Source: an uncultured Lentisphaeria bacterium (lineage in GTDB: Bacteria; Verrucomicrobiota; Lentisphaeria; Victivallales; UBA1829). Taken from it: a stretch of DNA of 64,000 nucleotides. A program made the position numbers and the translations under genes. The stretch is taken from the NCBI GenBank assembly GCA_905197955.1, contig CAJKAR010000019.1, positions 18,766-82,765 of the forward strand. Reading direction: 5' to 3'. Within the stretch, counting starts at the first letter, position 1. The number at the start of each line of letters is the position of its first letter. Shown piece by piece: positions 16,537 to 24,299 of the stretch. The notes under the pieces are model-generated. The model saw only the letters and a program-made list of their open reading frames with translations. It searched no databases and was not told the origin of the DNA.

Positions 16537-17814
16537 ATGAATGAGATTCTTGCAACACTGATCCCTGTTAGCGTTGTTTTTTATGCGCTGATCTCCTGCG
16601 TGTTTGATGCTTTTGAAGATCTTTCCGGCGGACGAGTCCGGAAAATCGAAGAAAAAAATCCGGAACTGGCCGAAAAACTGGATGCATGGCTGGAAAAAAG
16701 CGATCGGATCCGAATGGTGTTCAAGCTGCTTCTCTTTGTTTTTGCGGCAATCTTCTCCATCAGCGTATACTTTGCATCGGGTAATATCAACCGGGCATTC
16801 GGAATTCATATCCCTTATGTGGAAGTGATCGTGGTTGCCATCGCGATCATCCTGCTGAGTTCCGCAAGCGATCTGCTCGCCAAACTGCTGCTGCCACGCT
16901 TTGACCTCGCGTTCATCCGACATACCATGCCGGGACTGCTGATCTTTACGGAAATCATCCTGGCTCCGCTGAGTCCCCTGCTCAAACTGCTGAACAACAA
17001 GGTCGAAGCGCTGATGGAAGACACCACTCCGGAGGACAAGGCAAGCCTCGAAGACGAAATCCTCGACATGATGGAAGATGAACCAGACGGAGAACTCGAA
17101 GAAGGAGAAAAACGCATGATCCGCGGAATTTTCGATCTCTCCGACATGTCTGTCAAAGAGATCATGACTCCGCGCGTGGATGTGGTCGCCATTCCGCTCT
17201 CCTCCAGTCTGGAAGAGGCCAAAAAAGTGATCGTTTCCACAGGACACAGCCGAATCCCCGTCTACGGCAGGAGCATTGATGAAATCCGGGGAATTATTTA
17301 TGCCAAGGATTTTCTCTCGGTTTCCGCTGAAAAGAAAAGTCTGGCGGGAATGATCCATACGCCAATCTTCATCCCCGAAACAAAAGCGGTGGATGAACTG
17401 CTGGAGGAAATCAAACGTTCCAGAAACCATTTTGCCGTCATTATTGATGAATATGGCGGAACCAGCGGAATCGTCACGTTTGAAGATATTATCGAAGAGA
17501 TTGTCGGCGATGTCAGAGATGAGTACGACACAGCGGAAGACGCATCGGAAAAACCCCAGCTGATGCCGGATGGTTCCGTCCTGCTCGAAGCCAGAACGCC
17601 CGTCTCCGATGTAAACGAAATTCTGGACATTGAAATTCCCGATTCGGAACACGCGGATACCATTGGCGGATACATCTGCGCCGAACTCGGACGCATTCCG
17701 GAGGAAGGAGAGACCTTCTCCGCGCCGGGCCTCTTCGACGCCGTTGTAGTAAAGGCCGATAAACGAAAAATCCAGAAATTGAAACTGACAGTCCCGGATC
17801 TTGAAGATGAATGA
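16537..17814 (+). CDS. CorC/HlyC-type DUF21-CBS membrane protein
   Basis: Hemolysin-C/CNNM-like protein, probably involved in Mg/Co ion transport or its regulation. The N-terminal DUF21 domain (residues 1-185) has three or four membrane helices (VSVVFYALISCVF; LLLFVFAAIFSISVYF; VEVIVVAIAIILL). Then comes the linker MSVKEIMTPRVDVVAI, a CBS pair (about 205-325, ending IDEYGGTSGIVTFEDIIEEI) and a CorC_HlyC domain to the end. The 425-aa length is standard. There is no clear Shine-Dalgarno before the ATG. It overlaps the following DUF502 gene by 8 bp. Confidence 0.88.
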   Translation: MNEILATLIPVSVVFYALISCVFDAFEDLSGGRVRKIEEKNPELAEKLDAWLEKSDRIRMVFKLLLFVFAAIFSISVYFASGNINRAFGIHIPYVEVIVVAIAIILLSSASDLLAKLLLPRFDLAFIRHTMPGLLIFTEIILAPLSPLLKLLNNKVEALMEDTTPEDKASLEDEILDMMEDEPDGELEEGEKRMIRGIFDLSDMSVKEIMTPRVDVVAIPLSSSLEEAKKVIVSTGHSRIPVYGRSIDEIRGIIYAKDFLSVSAEKKSLAGMIHTPIFIPETKAVDELLEEIKRSRNHFAVIIDEYGGTSGIVTFEDIIEEIVGDVRDEYDTAEDASEKPQLMPDGSVLLEARTPVSDVNEILDIEIPDSEHADTIGGYICAELGRIPEEGETFSAPGLFDAVVVKADKRKIQKLKLTVPDLEDE

Positions 17815-18490
17815 CCCCTTGTCCCCCAACGTGCAGCCAGCTCCGCAGAAACTCACAGCAAAACTCCGCAATACAATGATTGCGGGTCTCTTTATCGTCG
17901 TTCCGATTTTCATCACTCTCTGGATCGCCTACTGGGGAATTTCCGCCATGACGGACTGGGCCGTGGAGATGTATGCCAATTCCCGCTTTCAGGAATTTCC
18001 CGGCTGGCCGGTTGCTATTCGAGTCGGAACGATCGTGGTGATCCTCTGCGGAATCTTCAGCGTGGGACAGATCGCCAAGATCACTCTCGGACGCAATTTC
18101 ATCCGCTGGACCCAGATGCTTCTGCTCAAGCTGCCGATTCTGCGGATTGTCTATTCCACCTGCGAACAGATCGGAGAGACTGTCAAAACTTCTCAGGGAG
18201 GACTCTTCAAGCAGGTCGCCATGTTCGAGTATCCCCGAAAAGGATGCTATGCCATCGGCTTCGTCACGAACTTCAACGAGGAGAAATTTGAGGTCAATGA
18301 ACATCTGAACGACGAAGTTTACAGCATCTTCATGCCCACGACCCCCAATCCGACCAGCGGATTCCTCATGTTTATCCCCAAAAAAGAGTGCATCATCCTG
18401 AAAATGAGCGTATCCGAAGCCATGACCCTGATCGTCAGCGGCGGCGTGATCCTGCCGGGCAAAAAAACAGCAATCGAAAATGAGCAGTGA
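17807..18490 (+). CDS. DUF502 family membrane protein
   Basis: 227-aa membrane protein with two helices (about 22-45, MIAGLFIVVPIFITLWIAYW; and 68-90). Conserved DUF502 text includes LLLKLPILRIVYSTCEQI, FPRKG-like EYPRKGCYAIGFVTN, and MPTTPNPTSGFLMFIPKK. The function of the family is unknown. The ATG at 17807 is preferred over a TTG two codons earlier; it overlaps the CorC gene by 8 bp. The stop overlaps the next gene's GTG. Confidence 0.85.
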   Translation: MNDPLSPNVQPAPQKLTAKLRNTMIAGLFIVVPIFITLWIAYWGISAMTDWAVEMYANSRFQEFPGWPVAIRVGTIVVILCGIFSVGQIAKITLGRNFIRWTQMLLLKLPILRIVYSTCEQIGETVKTSQGGLFKQVAMFEYPRKGCYAIGFVTNFNEEKFEVNEHLNDEVYSIFMPTTPNPTSGFLMFIPKKECIILKMSVSEAMTLIVSGGVILPGKKTAIENEQ

Positions 18491-19512
18491 CAGCGATGAA
18501 ACTTCAACGCGGCGGCTGGACCTGGCATCTGGAAGACCCCTCGGTTCTTGATCCCTGGGCGGATCATATTCCGGATTTAATACGCAACCCTGTCAAGCGC
18601 AATGGAATCCGATCCATTTTCAAAGCGGAGGACTCCTCCGGTCGGATCTATTTTGTCAAAGCGGAAGAGAAAAACGACTGGCTCAGCCGTTTCCGCAATC
18701 GTTTTTTCTCCAAAGCGGAGTCGGAATACCGTTCGGCGCAACTGCTCCGCGACTGCGGGATTCCCTGTGCTCAGTACACGGCATGGGGACGCAATGACCG
18801 CGGGGGCTCCATCGTTGTTTCCAGATCTCTGGAGGGTTCCGTCTCCGCAATGGAACTCTGGTACGCGGAAGCCCGATTCGACGAAAACCTGAAACAAAAA
18901 TGGCTCGATCTTTTTTTTGATTTTGCCCTCCGCTTCCGGGAACACCATCTGACACATCCCGATTTTCATTCCGCTAACGTCATGCTGGAACCGCATACCT
19001 ATCTGGCCGTCATGATTGATACTTATGGAATTCACCGGGAACTCTGTTTTGGAGAATCGGACCTGCGAGCCATTCTTGCCTGGCTTCCGCCGCTCCGCAT
19101 GGACGTCCCTGTTCCGGAACTCGCAGCCAGACTGGAACAAACCGGACTCCTGAAACAGAATGCGGAAACGTTCCTGCGGGATCAGATCCGCCGCTCAGAA
19201 CTCCGGCTGGAAGCAGAATGGGAAAAACGAAGAAAAGCACAGATTCTCTCCGGAAATTCAAAATTCAGCCACACGGTCGGCAACCGGGAATACCGTCATA
19301 CGCTGTGGTACGAACCGGCACCGATGCCGGAGGAACAGGAACTGCTTCAGGAAGAGTATCTTCCAGAAGACGCGCAGAAAATCTGGCTGGATTCCTTCCG
19401 GGACCAGTTGTTCTGCCGGAAACTGGAAAAAGTTCCTCTGATTTTGGAAAAAAATCCGGGGAAATACAGGATTTTCAGTCTTTTATCCAAGAAAAATTCG
19501 TATTTTTGCTGA
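18487..19512 (+). CDS. WaaP/Kdo-kinase-like lipopolysaccharide kinase family protein
   Basis: Eukaryotic-kinase-fold protein like those phosphorylating lipid A-core sugars. Residues about 40-60 hold the strand with catalytic Lys (IYFVKAEEK). The catalytic loop HPDFHSANVM lies near 157-166 and the DFG-equivalent is VMIDTYG. The 341-aa length is somewhat long, with a charged C-terminal extension (EWEKRRKAQILSGN). It may modify surface lipid core sugars; the substrate is unknown. GTG 18487 (overlapping the DUF502 stop as GTGA) or ATG 18496 may be the start; neither has a strong ribosome binding site. Confidence 0.72.
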   Translation: MTAMKLQRGGWTWHLEDPSVLDPWADHIPDLIRNPVKRNGIRSIFKAEDSSGRIYFVKAEEKNDWLSRFRNRFFSKAESEYRSAQLLRDCGIPCAQYTAWGRNDRGGSIVVSRSLEGSVSAMELWYAEARFDENLKQKWLDLFFDFALRFREHHLTHPDFHSANVMLEPHTYLAVMIDTYGIHRELCFGESDLRAILAWLPPLRMDVPVPELAARLEQTGLLKQNAETFLRDQIRRSELRLEAEWEKRRKAQILSGNSKFSHTVGNREYRHTLWYEPAPMPEEQELLQEEYLPEDAQKIWLDSFRDQLFCRKLEKVPLILEKNPGKYRIFSLLSKKNSYFC

Positions 19513-19617
19513 TTCAATGACATTTCCCTATTGAATTGTTTGAATCAGGAGTTATATTCGGAGAAAAAGGACAGCTTTTTAATTTCAAATAGCAAACAAA
19601 TTAGAGAGGAAAAAGAG

Positions 19618-20397
19618 ATGGGCGTTTTAACAATCGCAATCATGATCGCGGCGTTTATCGGAATGATAATCTGCGCGAAAAAACAGAAAACCAACCCGAA
19701 TGCAAAAACATTCGCGATCCTCTGCCTGATCGTCGTTGTCATTTGCGCGGGCAAGTTCCTGATTGATTCCGGTGCTCTTGGCGGCATGTCGAGAGAAATG
19801 AAGGAAGCTCTTGCCAGTTACGAGCGCTTCAGCGAAGCCTCTGCCCAGGCTGCCGGCGAATATGTCTCTCAGAAATTCGGCGGAAAGAAAGCCATCATCG
19901 TTGCCTCCGGTGGAAACGCATTTGAAAAGCAGCCGAACAAGCTGGCCGGCTATGTGAAAAAGTATCTGACCGGTGTCAATGCCGAAATCAAGGGGCTTCC
20001 CTATGATCCCCCGCAGAACGATCCCGGCATGGGCGAAGAGTACATGAATGCAAAATATTTCAATCAGCTCTTTGACAACAACAAGGATACGGATCTGTTC
20101 ATTCTTACCATCAGCCTTCCCTTTGATCCTTCTCAGGCTGCGAAAATCAAGCTCTGGGGCAAAAAGGATGGTCAGAAACTGGTCCTGATCAATGCGGATG
20201 TCCATTATCTCTACAACGAAATCAAAAACGGCGTGGTGGCAGCTGCGGTTGTCATGCGTCCCGACCTCAAGCAGGAAGATTTCGAAAAGAATGCTCCGAG
20301 CGATCTGAAAAAGGCGTTCGAGGCCAGATATCTGCTGATCACTCCGCAGAATGTCGATGTCATTGCCAAGAAATACGGCAATCTTTTTGCAAAATAA
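19618..20397 (+). CDS. Hypothetical membrane-anchored protein
   Basis: 260 aa, not recognised. Two N-terminal membrane helices (residues 3-20 and 31-50; AILCLIVVVICAGKFLI) precede a soluble domain of about 200 residues. That domain has Rossmann-like patterns: KKAIIVASGGNAF, DTDLFILTISLPFDP, QKLVLINADVHYL, EARYLLITPQNVDVIAKK. The alternation suggests an ABC-transporter-substrate-like or receiver-like alpha/beta fold, which I cannot confirm. The start at 19618 follows AGAGAGGAAAAAG; an upstream in-frame start at 19531 would add 29 polar residues before the first helix and is less likely. A strong intrinsic terminator follows. Confidence 0.7.
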   Translation: MGVLTIAIMIAAFIGMIICAKKQKTNPNAKTFAILCLIVVVICAGKFLIDSGALGGMSREMKEALASYERFSEASAQAAGEYVSQKFGGKKAIIVASGGNAFEKQPNKLAGYVKKYLTGVNAEIKGLPYDPPQNDPGMGEEYMNAKYFNQLFDNNKDTDLFILTISLPFDPSQAAKIKLWGKKDGQKLVLINADVHYLYNEIKNGVVAAAVVMRPDLKQEDFEKNAPSDLKKAFEARYLLITPQNVDVIAKKYGNLFAK

Positions 20398-20422
20398 GAT
20401 CTCGGCATATTCTAATGATCTC

Positions 20423-20454
20423 AAGGACAGCCTTTGCTAAGGCTGTCCTTTTTT
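20423..20454 (+). terminator. Intrinsic terminator, abutting the next start codon
   Basis: AAGGACAGCC (20423-20432) and GGCTGTCCTT (20441-20450) form a perfect 10-bp stem with an 8-nt loop, followed by T4 that joins the 3' end of the stem (six T in a row). The next ATG is at 20459, only a few bases beyond the T-tract. Confidence 0.92.
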
Positions 20455-20458
20455 GCTT

Positions 20459-21196
20459 ATGGAAACATTCTCTCTGCAATTACCATCCGGAAACAGGATT
20501 GAAATCCGGCTTCGCAGATCGGATCGCGCCAGGCGGATCCTTTTGCGGATGACGGAAAACGGTCCGGAACTCGTTCTGCCCCGAGGATCAATGGAGGAGC
20601 AGGCGATTGCATTTGCCCGCTCGCAGGGAGCCTGGCTCGAACGGCATCTGCGAAGACTCAAAGTCGAAAGAATCGCTCGTCCAGAGCATTTGAAACTGGA
20701 ATTCACCGGAGAAGATTTGAAAATTGAATATCTTCCTCTGGATGTTGTCTGGACCGGAGTCCGTTACAACGGGCCCGCGGGATTAACCGTTTCCGGCAAT
20801 ACCCAGACCGATGAACTCTGCATTCTAGCTCTCCGAAACTGGCTGAAACGCAAAGCACTGGTGGAATTGAAGCCTTTTGCGGCAGATATCTGTTCCGAAC
20901 TGGGTTTTCAGCTCTCCGGATTCACGATCGGACTCCAGCGCAGAGTCTGGGGAACCTGTTCGGCAAAACGGAGCATTGCACTGAACTCGGCGCTGCTGTT
21001 TTTTCCAAAAGAGATCGTCCGATATGTCGTTATTCATGAAGGATGCCATCTGACGGAAATGAATCACTCGGTCCGCTTCTGGAATCTGGTCCGAAAATAT
21101 TATCCTTACCCGGAGCATGCTCGCAGAATTTTGAATGCACCCGGTGCTGTTCCGGCATGGGTTCATGCAAAGTCCATCCCCTCCTCCCCGCAATAA
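20459..21196 (+). CDS. YgjP-type metallopeptidase (M48/SprT-like, DUF45)
   Basis: 245-aa zinc metallopeptidase family protein. It begins with a SNYTRIEI-like beta segment (FSLQLPSGNRIEIRLRRSDRA). The central RRVWGTCSAKRSIALNSALLFFP is the family hallmark (WGSCS...LNWRL). The zinc motif VVIHEGCHLTEMNHSVRFW contains HExxH and the third ligand region H-S-x-x-F-W. The physiological substrate is unknown. There is no ribosome binding site: the ATG is 5 bases after a terminator T-tract, and a TTG at 20453 lies inside it. Expression is presumably by leaky readthrough or a weak embedded promoter. Confidence 0.82.
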   Translation: METFSLQLPSGNRIEIRLRRSDRARRILLRMTENGPELVLPRGSMEEQAIAFARSQGAWLERHLRRLKVERIARPEHLKLEFTGEDLKIEYLPLDVVWTGVRYNGPAGLTVSGNTQTDELCILALRNWLKRKALVELKPFAADICSELGFQLSGFTIGLQRRVWGTCSAKRSIALNSALLFFPKEIVRYVVIHEGCHLTEMNHSVRFWNLVRKYYPYPEHARRILNAPGAVPAWVHAKSIPSSPQ

Positions 21197-21199
21197 GCT

Positions 21200-21277
21200 G
21201 GGAAAAGAGGAAAAAAGATTGATCGCCTTCCGCCAGCAGGGAAAAGAGGAAAAAAGATTGATAACGTTCCGCAAGCA
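21200..21277 (+). repeat. Tandem 39-bp direct repeat, two copies
   Basis: Unit 1 (21200-21238) and unit 2 (21239-21277) both begin GGGAAAAGAGGAAAAAAGAT and differ at about five positions near their 3' halves. They start just after the ygjP-like stop and lie upstream of the uxa promoter. They are purine-rich on the plus strand. The function is unknown. Confidence 0.85.
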
Positions 21278-21364
21278 GAGAATAAGATCACATGAATCCA
21301 CTCTCCGAACATATCGTTTTTCTGCATCCGTCAGGAAAAAAATCATTTTTTTTTGATTCTCTTC

Positions 21365-21393
21365 TTGCTTTTGCCAACGATGGCAATTATAAT
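21365..21393 (+). promoter_or_regulatory. Promoter of the oxidoreductase-uxaB-uxaA operon
   Basis: TTGCTT (21365-21370), 17-bp spacer and perfect TATAAT (21388-21393). The spacer is almost entirely filled by a palindrome. Confidence 0.75.
21371..21386 (+). promoter_or_regulatory. Palindromic operator in the uxa promoter spacer
   Basis: TTGCCAACGATGGCAA: perfect 6-bp arms around a 4-bp centre, placed exactly between the -35 and -10 boxes. A bound dimeric repressor would block RNA polymerase. The cognate regulator is not identifiable in the window. Confidence 0.65.
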
Positions 21394-21450
21394 ATACTCC
21401 AACGAAGCAAAATCAGAGCAACAACCCGAAAAAAAGAAAAGGGATGAAAA

Positions 21451-22776
21451 ATGGCAAAGAAGAAATATGTACTTGTCGGAACCGGTTCCAGATGCTCGAT
21501 GTACCTGGATGCGCTTGGAAAAGAGTTTAAGGAATATGGAGAAATTCTGGCGCTCTGCGACTCGAACCATGTCCGCATGAACTACTGGCGCGACTACATG
21601 AAGGAAACGTATGGCATCGGTCCTCTGCCGACCTATCACTGTTCGGAATTCGACCGCATGATTCAGGAACAGAAGCCGGACAAGGTCATCGTGACCAGCA
21701 TGGACCGTACCCATCATCTTTACATCTGCCGCGCGATGGAGCTTGGCTGCGATGTGGTTACCGAAAAACCGATGACCGTCGATGCCGAAAAGTGCCAGCA
21801 GATCATCGACACAAAAAAACGGACCGGCCGCGATATCATTGTCACGTTCAACTACCGTTACTCTCCGCGCAACACCAGAGTCAAGGAACTTCTGAAAGAC
21901 GGAATCGCCGGAACCATCACGAGCGTCACGTTTGAATGGCTGCTCGACACCAGCCACGGTGCGGACTACTTCCGCCGCTGGCACCGCAACAAGAACAACA
22001 ACGGCGGACTGCTTGTTCACAAGTCCACCCATCACTTTGACCTCATGAACTGGTGGCTCGACTCCGCGCCGAAGACGGTTTTCGCCATGGGCGACCTGAA
22101 ATTCTACGGCAAAGAGAACGCGGAAAAACGCGGCGTGACACAGTTCTATGATCGCGCCTACGGCAATCCGATCGCGGCAAAAGATCCCTTCGCCCTCAAG
22201 ATTGATCCGGAAAAGGATCAGCGGCTGCTTTCGCTTTACTTCGGCGAGGCGGAAAAAGAGGATGGATACATGCGCGACAGAAGCGTCTTCAGCGACGGCA
22301 TCTCCATTGAAGACAATATGAATGTCATGGTCCGCTATCAGAACAATGTCGTTATGAACTACTGTCTCTACGCCCACAGTCCGTGGGAAGGCTACCGCGT
22401 CTGCTTCAACGGAACCAAAGGACGTCTTGAATTCAACGTTGTTGAAAAATCCTATGTCAGCGGCGGACACGAAGACTTCAACCAGCCCGGTATGCGCGAA
22501 CTCGAAGGCGACAAGAAATCCCTTGTTCCGGAAATCATCTTCCAGCCGCTGTGGGGCAAACCGGTGGTCTTCACTTACGAGCAGAATGACAAAGGCGGTC
22601 ACGGCGGCGGCGATGTCCGTCTTCTCCGCGACGTCTTCGCAGGCGCGCAGCCGGATCCCCTGAATCACGCCGCAGGATACATCGACGGTGCCAAATCCAT
22701 CCTGACCGGAATCGCGGCAAACATCTCCATGAAGACCGGCGAACCGGTGCAGGTCAAAGATCTGGTCCAGTTCTGA
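21451..22776 (+). CDS. Gfo/Idh/MocA-family oxidoreductase
   Basis: NAD(P)-dependent sugar or polyol dehydrogenase, 441 aa. The N-terminal Rossmann segment YVLVGTGSRCSMYLDAL is followed by the family signature VVTEKPMT (Lys of EKP near residue 110) and the C-terminal substrate domain with GGLLVHKSTHHFDLMNWWL, where the catalytic His/Lys lie. No signal peptide is seen. Start: AAAGGGATGAAAA before ATG. It is the first gene of a likely operon with uxaB (20 bp gap) and uxaA, so a uronate- or uronate-derivative substrate is inferred. Confidence 0.88.
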   Translation: MAKKKYVLVGTGSRCSMYLDALGKEFKEYGEILALCDSNHVRMNYWRDYMKETYGIGPLPTYHCSEFDRMIQEQKPDKVIVTSMDRTHHLYICRAMELGCDVVTEKPMTVDAEKCQQIIDTKKRTGRDIIVTFNYRYSPRNTRVKELLKDGIAGTITSVTFEWLLDTSHGADYFRRWHRNKNNNGGLLVHKSTHHFDLMNWWLDSAPKTVFAMGDLKFYGKENAEKRGVTQFYDRAYGNPIAAKDPFALKIDPEKDQRLLSLYFGEAEKEDGYMRDRSVFSDGISIEDNMNVMVRYQNNVVMNYCLYAHSPWEGYRVCFNGTKGRLEFNVVEKSYVSGGHEDFNQPGMRELEGDKKSLVPEIIFQPLWGKPVVFTYEQNDKGGHGGGDVRLLRDVFAGAQPDPLNHAAGYIDGAKSILTGIAANISMKTGEPVQVKDLVQF

Positions 22777-22796
22777 CATATCAGGGAGTCTGAAAA

Positions 22797-24251
22797 ATGA
22801 ATGTTTTGAAACGGAAAACTCCGTCCGCACTTCCGGTCCGGGTTCTTCAGTTCGGAGAAGGCAACTTCCTCCGCGCGTTCATCGACTGGATGTTCCATGA
22901 AATGAACAAACAGGGAAAATTCAACGGAATGGCTCAGCTCGTTCAGCCGCTGCCCTCCGGCATGGCGGAGCAGATCAATGCGCAGGATGGACTCTATACA
23001 CTGATTCTGCGGGGAATCGCAGACGGGAAAACGGTTGAAAAACGCGAGGTGATCGAGTCCGTCAAAGGCTGTCTGAATCCGTATGAAAACTGGAATGCGG
23101 TGGTGGAGTGTGCCGTTTCAAACGATCTCCGTTTCGTCTTCTCCAACACGACGGAAGCGGGAATTGAGTACAAGCCGGAACCGTATACCCCGGGAAAATG
23201 CCAGAATACCTATCCGGCAAAGCTGACCAGTCTTGTATTTGAGCGCTGGAAGGCGTTCCGGGGCGATCCCTCCAAAGGACTCATCTTTGTCCCGTGCGAG
23301 CTGATCGATCATAACGGAAGTACTCTGAAGCAGTGCATGAAGCACTACGCTGCCGACTGGAAGCTGCCGGAAGAGTTCTCCAGCTGGCTCAACAGCGCCT
23401 GTCTGTTTGTGAACACGCTGGTTGACCGCATTGTCGCGGGCTATCCGCGCGGAGAAGCGGAAAAGATCGAAGCCGAGCTCGGCTATGAGGACAAGCTTCT
23501 TGACTGCGGAGAAATTTTCCATTTCTTTGTGATCGAAGGTCCGCAAAGCATCCTGAAGGAGCTTCCGTTCACGGAATGCGGACTGAATGTGATCGTGACG
23601 GAGAATCAGGCTCCGTACCGTACCCGCAAAGTGCGCTTCCTGAACGGGGCGCATACGGCGGATGTGCCGGCGGCCATTCTCGGCGGACTCACATTCGTAG
23701 ATGAGATGATGGACGATCCCGTCTTCGGCAAAATGGTCCGCAAGGCGATCTATGACGAGATTTTCCACACGGTCGAACTTCCGGATGAGGAAAAGAAATT
23801 CTTTGCCGATTCGATTGTGGAACGGTTCCGGAATCCGTTTGCCCATCACAGACTGCTTTCTATTTCTCTGAACTCGATTTCAAAATGGAAGGTGCGCGTT
23901 CTGCCGAGTCTTCTGGATTATGTCCGGATCAAAGGGGAACTGCCGCAGGTGCTGGCGTTTTCACTGGCGGCGCTGTTGCGCTTCTACCGTCTTGAACTGG
24001 ATGGAGAAGGGAAGGCATCCGGTTCGTATCAGGAGATCCGTTATCCGGTTTCCGATTCGCCGGACGTGCTGGCGTTTTTCGCGGAGACGGCAAAGCTCCC
24101 GCTGAAAGAGGCGGTCGGCAAAGCTCTGGCAAACACCTCCTTCTGGGGAATGGATCTGAATACGGTCCCCGGACTGGCGGAACGGGTTGCCGAAAAAATG
24201 GCGCTGATCGACAATGCCGGTATTCGCGAAGCCGTGAAAAGCATTCTTTGA
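22797..24251 (+). CDS. uxaB: Tagaturonate reductase (altronate oxidoreductase)
   Basis: Mannitol dehydrogenase superfamily enzyme reducing D-tagaturonate to D-altronate in galacturonate catabolism. The N-terminus VRVLQFGEGNFLRAFIDWM is typical. FVFSNTTEAGIEY, PCELIDHNGSTLKQCM and FLNGAHTADVPAAIL (catalytic Lys/Asn/His region of the long-chain polyol dehydrogenases) follow in order. 484 aa is normal for UxaB. CAGGGAGT precedes the ATG. The following uxaA supports galacturonate rather than glucuronate (fructuronate reductase UxuB) as the route. Confidence 0.9.
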   Translation: MNVLKRKTPSALPVRVLQFGEGNFLRAFIDWMFHEMNKQGKFNGMAQLVQPLPSGMAEQINAQDGLYTLILRGIADGKTVEKREVIESVKGCLNPYENWNAVVECAVSNDLRFVFSNTTEAGIEYKPEPYTPGKCQNTYPAKLTSLVFERWKAFRGDPSKGLIFVPCELIDHNGSTLKQCMKHYAADWKLPEEFSSWLNSACLFVNTLVDRIVAGYPRGEAEKIEAELGYEDKLLDCGEIFHFFVIEGPQSILKELPFTECGLNVIVTENQAPYRTRKVRFLNGAHTADVPAAILGGLTFVDEMMDDPVFGKMVRKAIYDEIFHTVELPDEEKKFFADSIVERFRNPFAHHRLLSISLNSISKWKVRVLPSLLDYVRIKGELPQVLAFSLAALLRFYRLELDGEGKASGSYQEIRYPVSDSPDVLAFFAETAKLPLKEAVGKALANTSFWGMDLNTVPGLAERVAEKMALIDNAGIREAVKSIL

Positions 24252-24299
24252 GCAGTCAGTCACGAAACGGAACAGAGAACAAAATCAGAGAGGTGTTGT

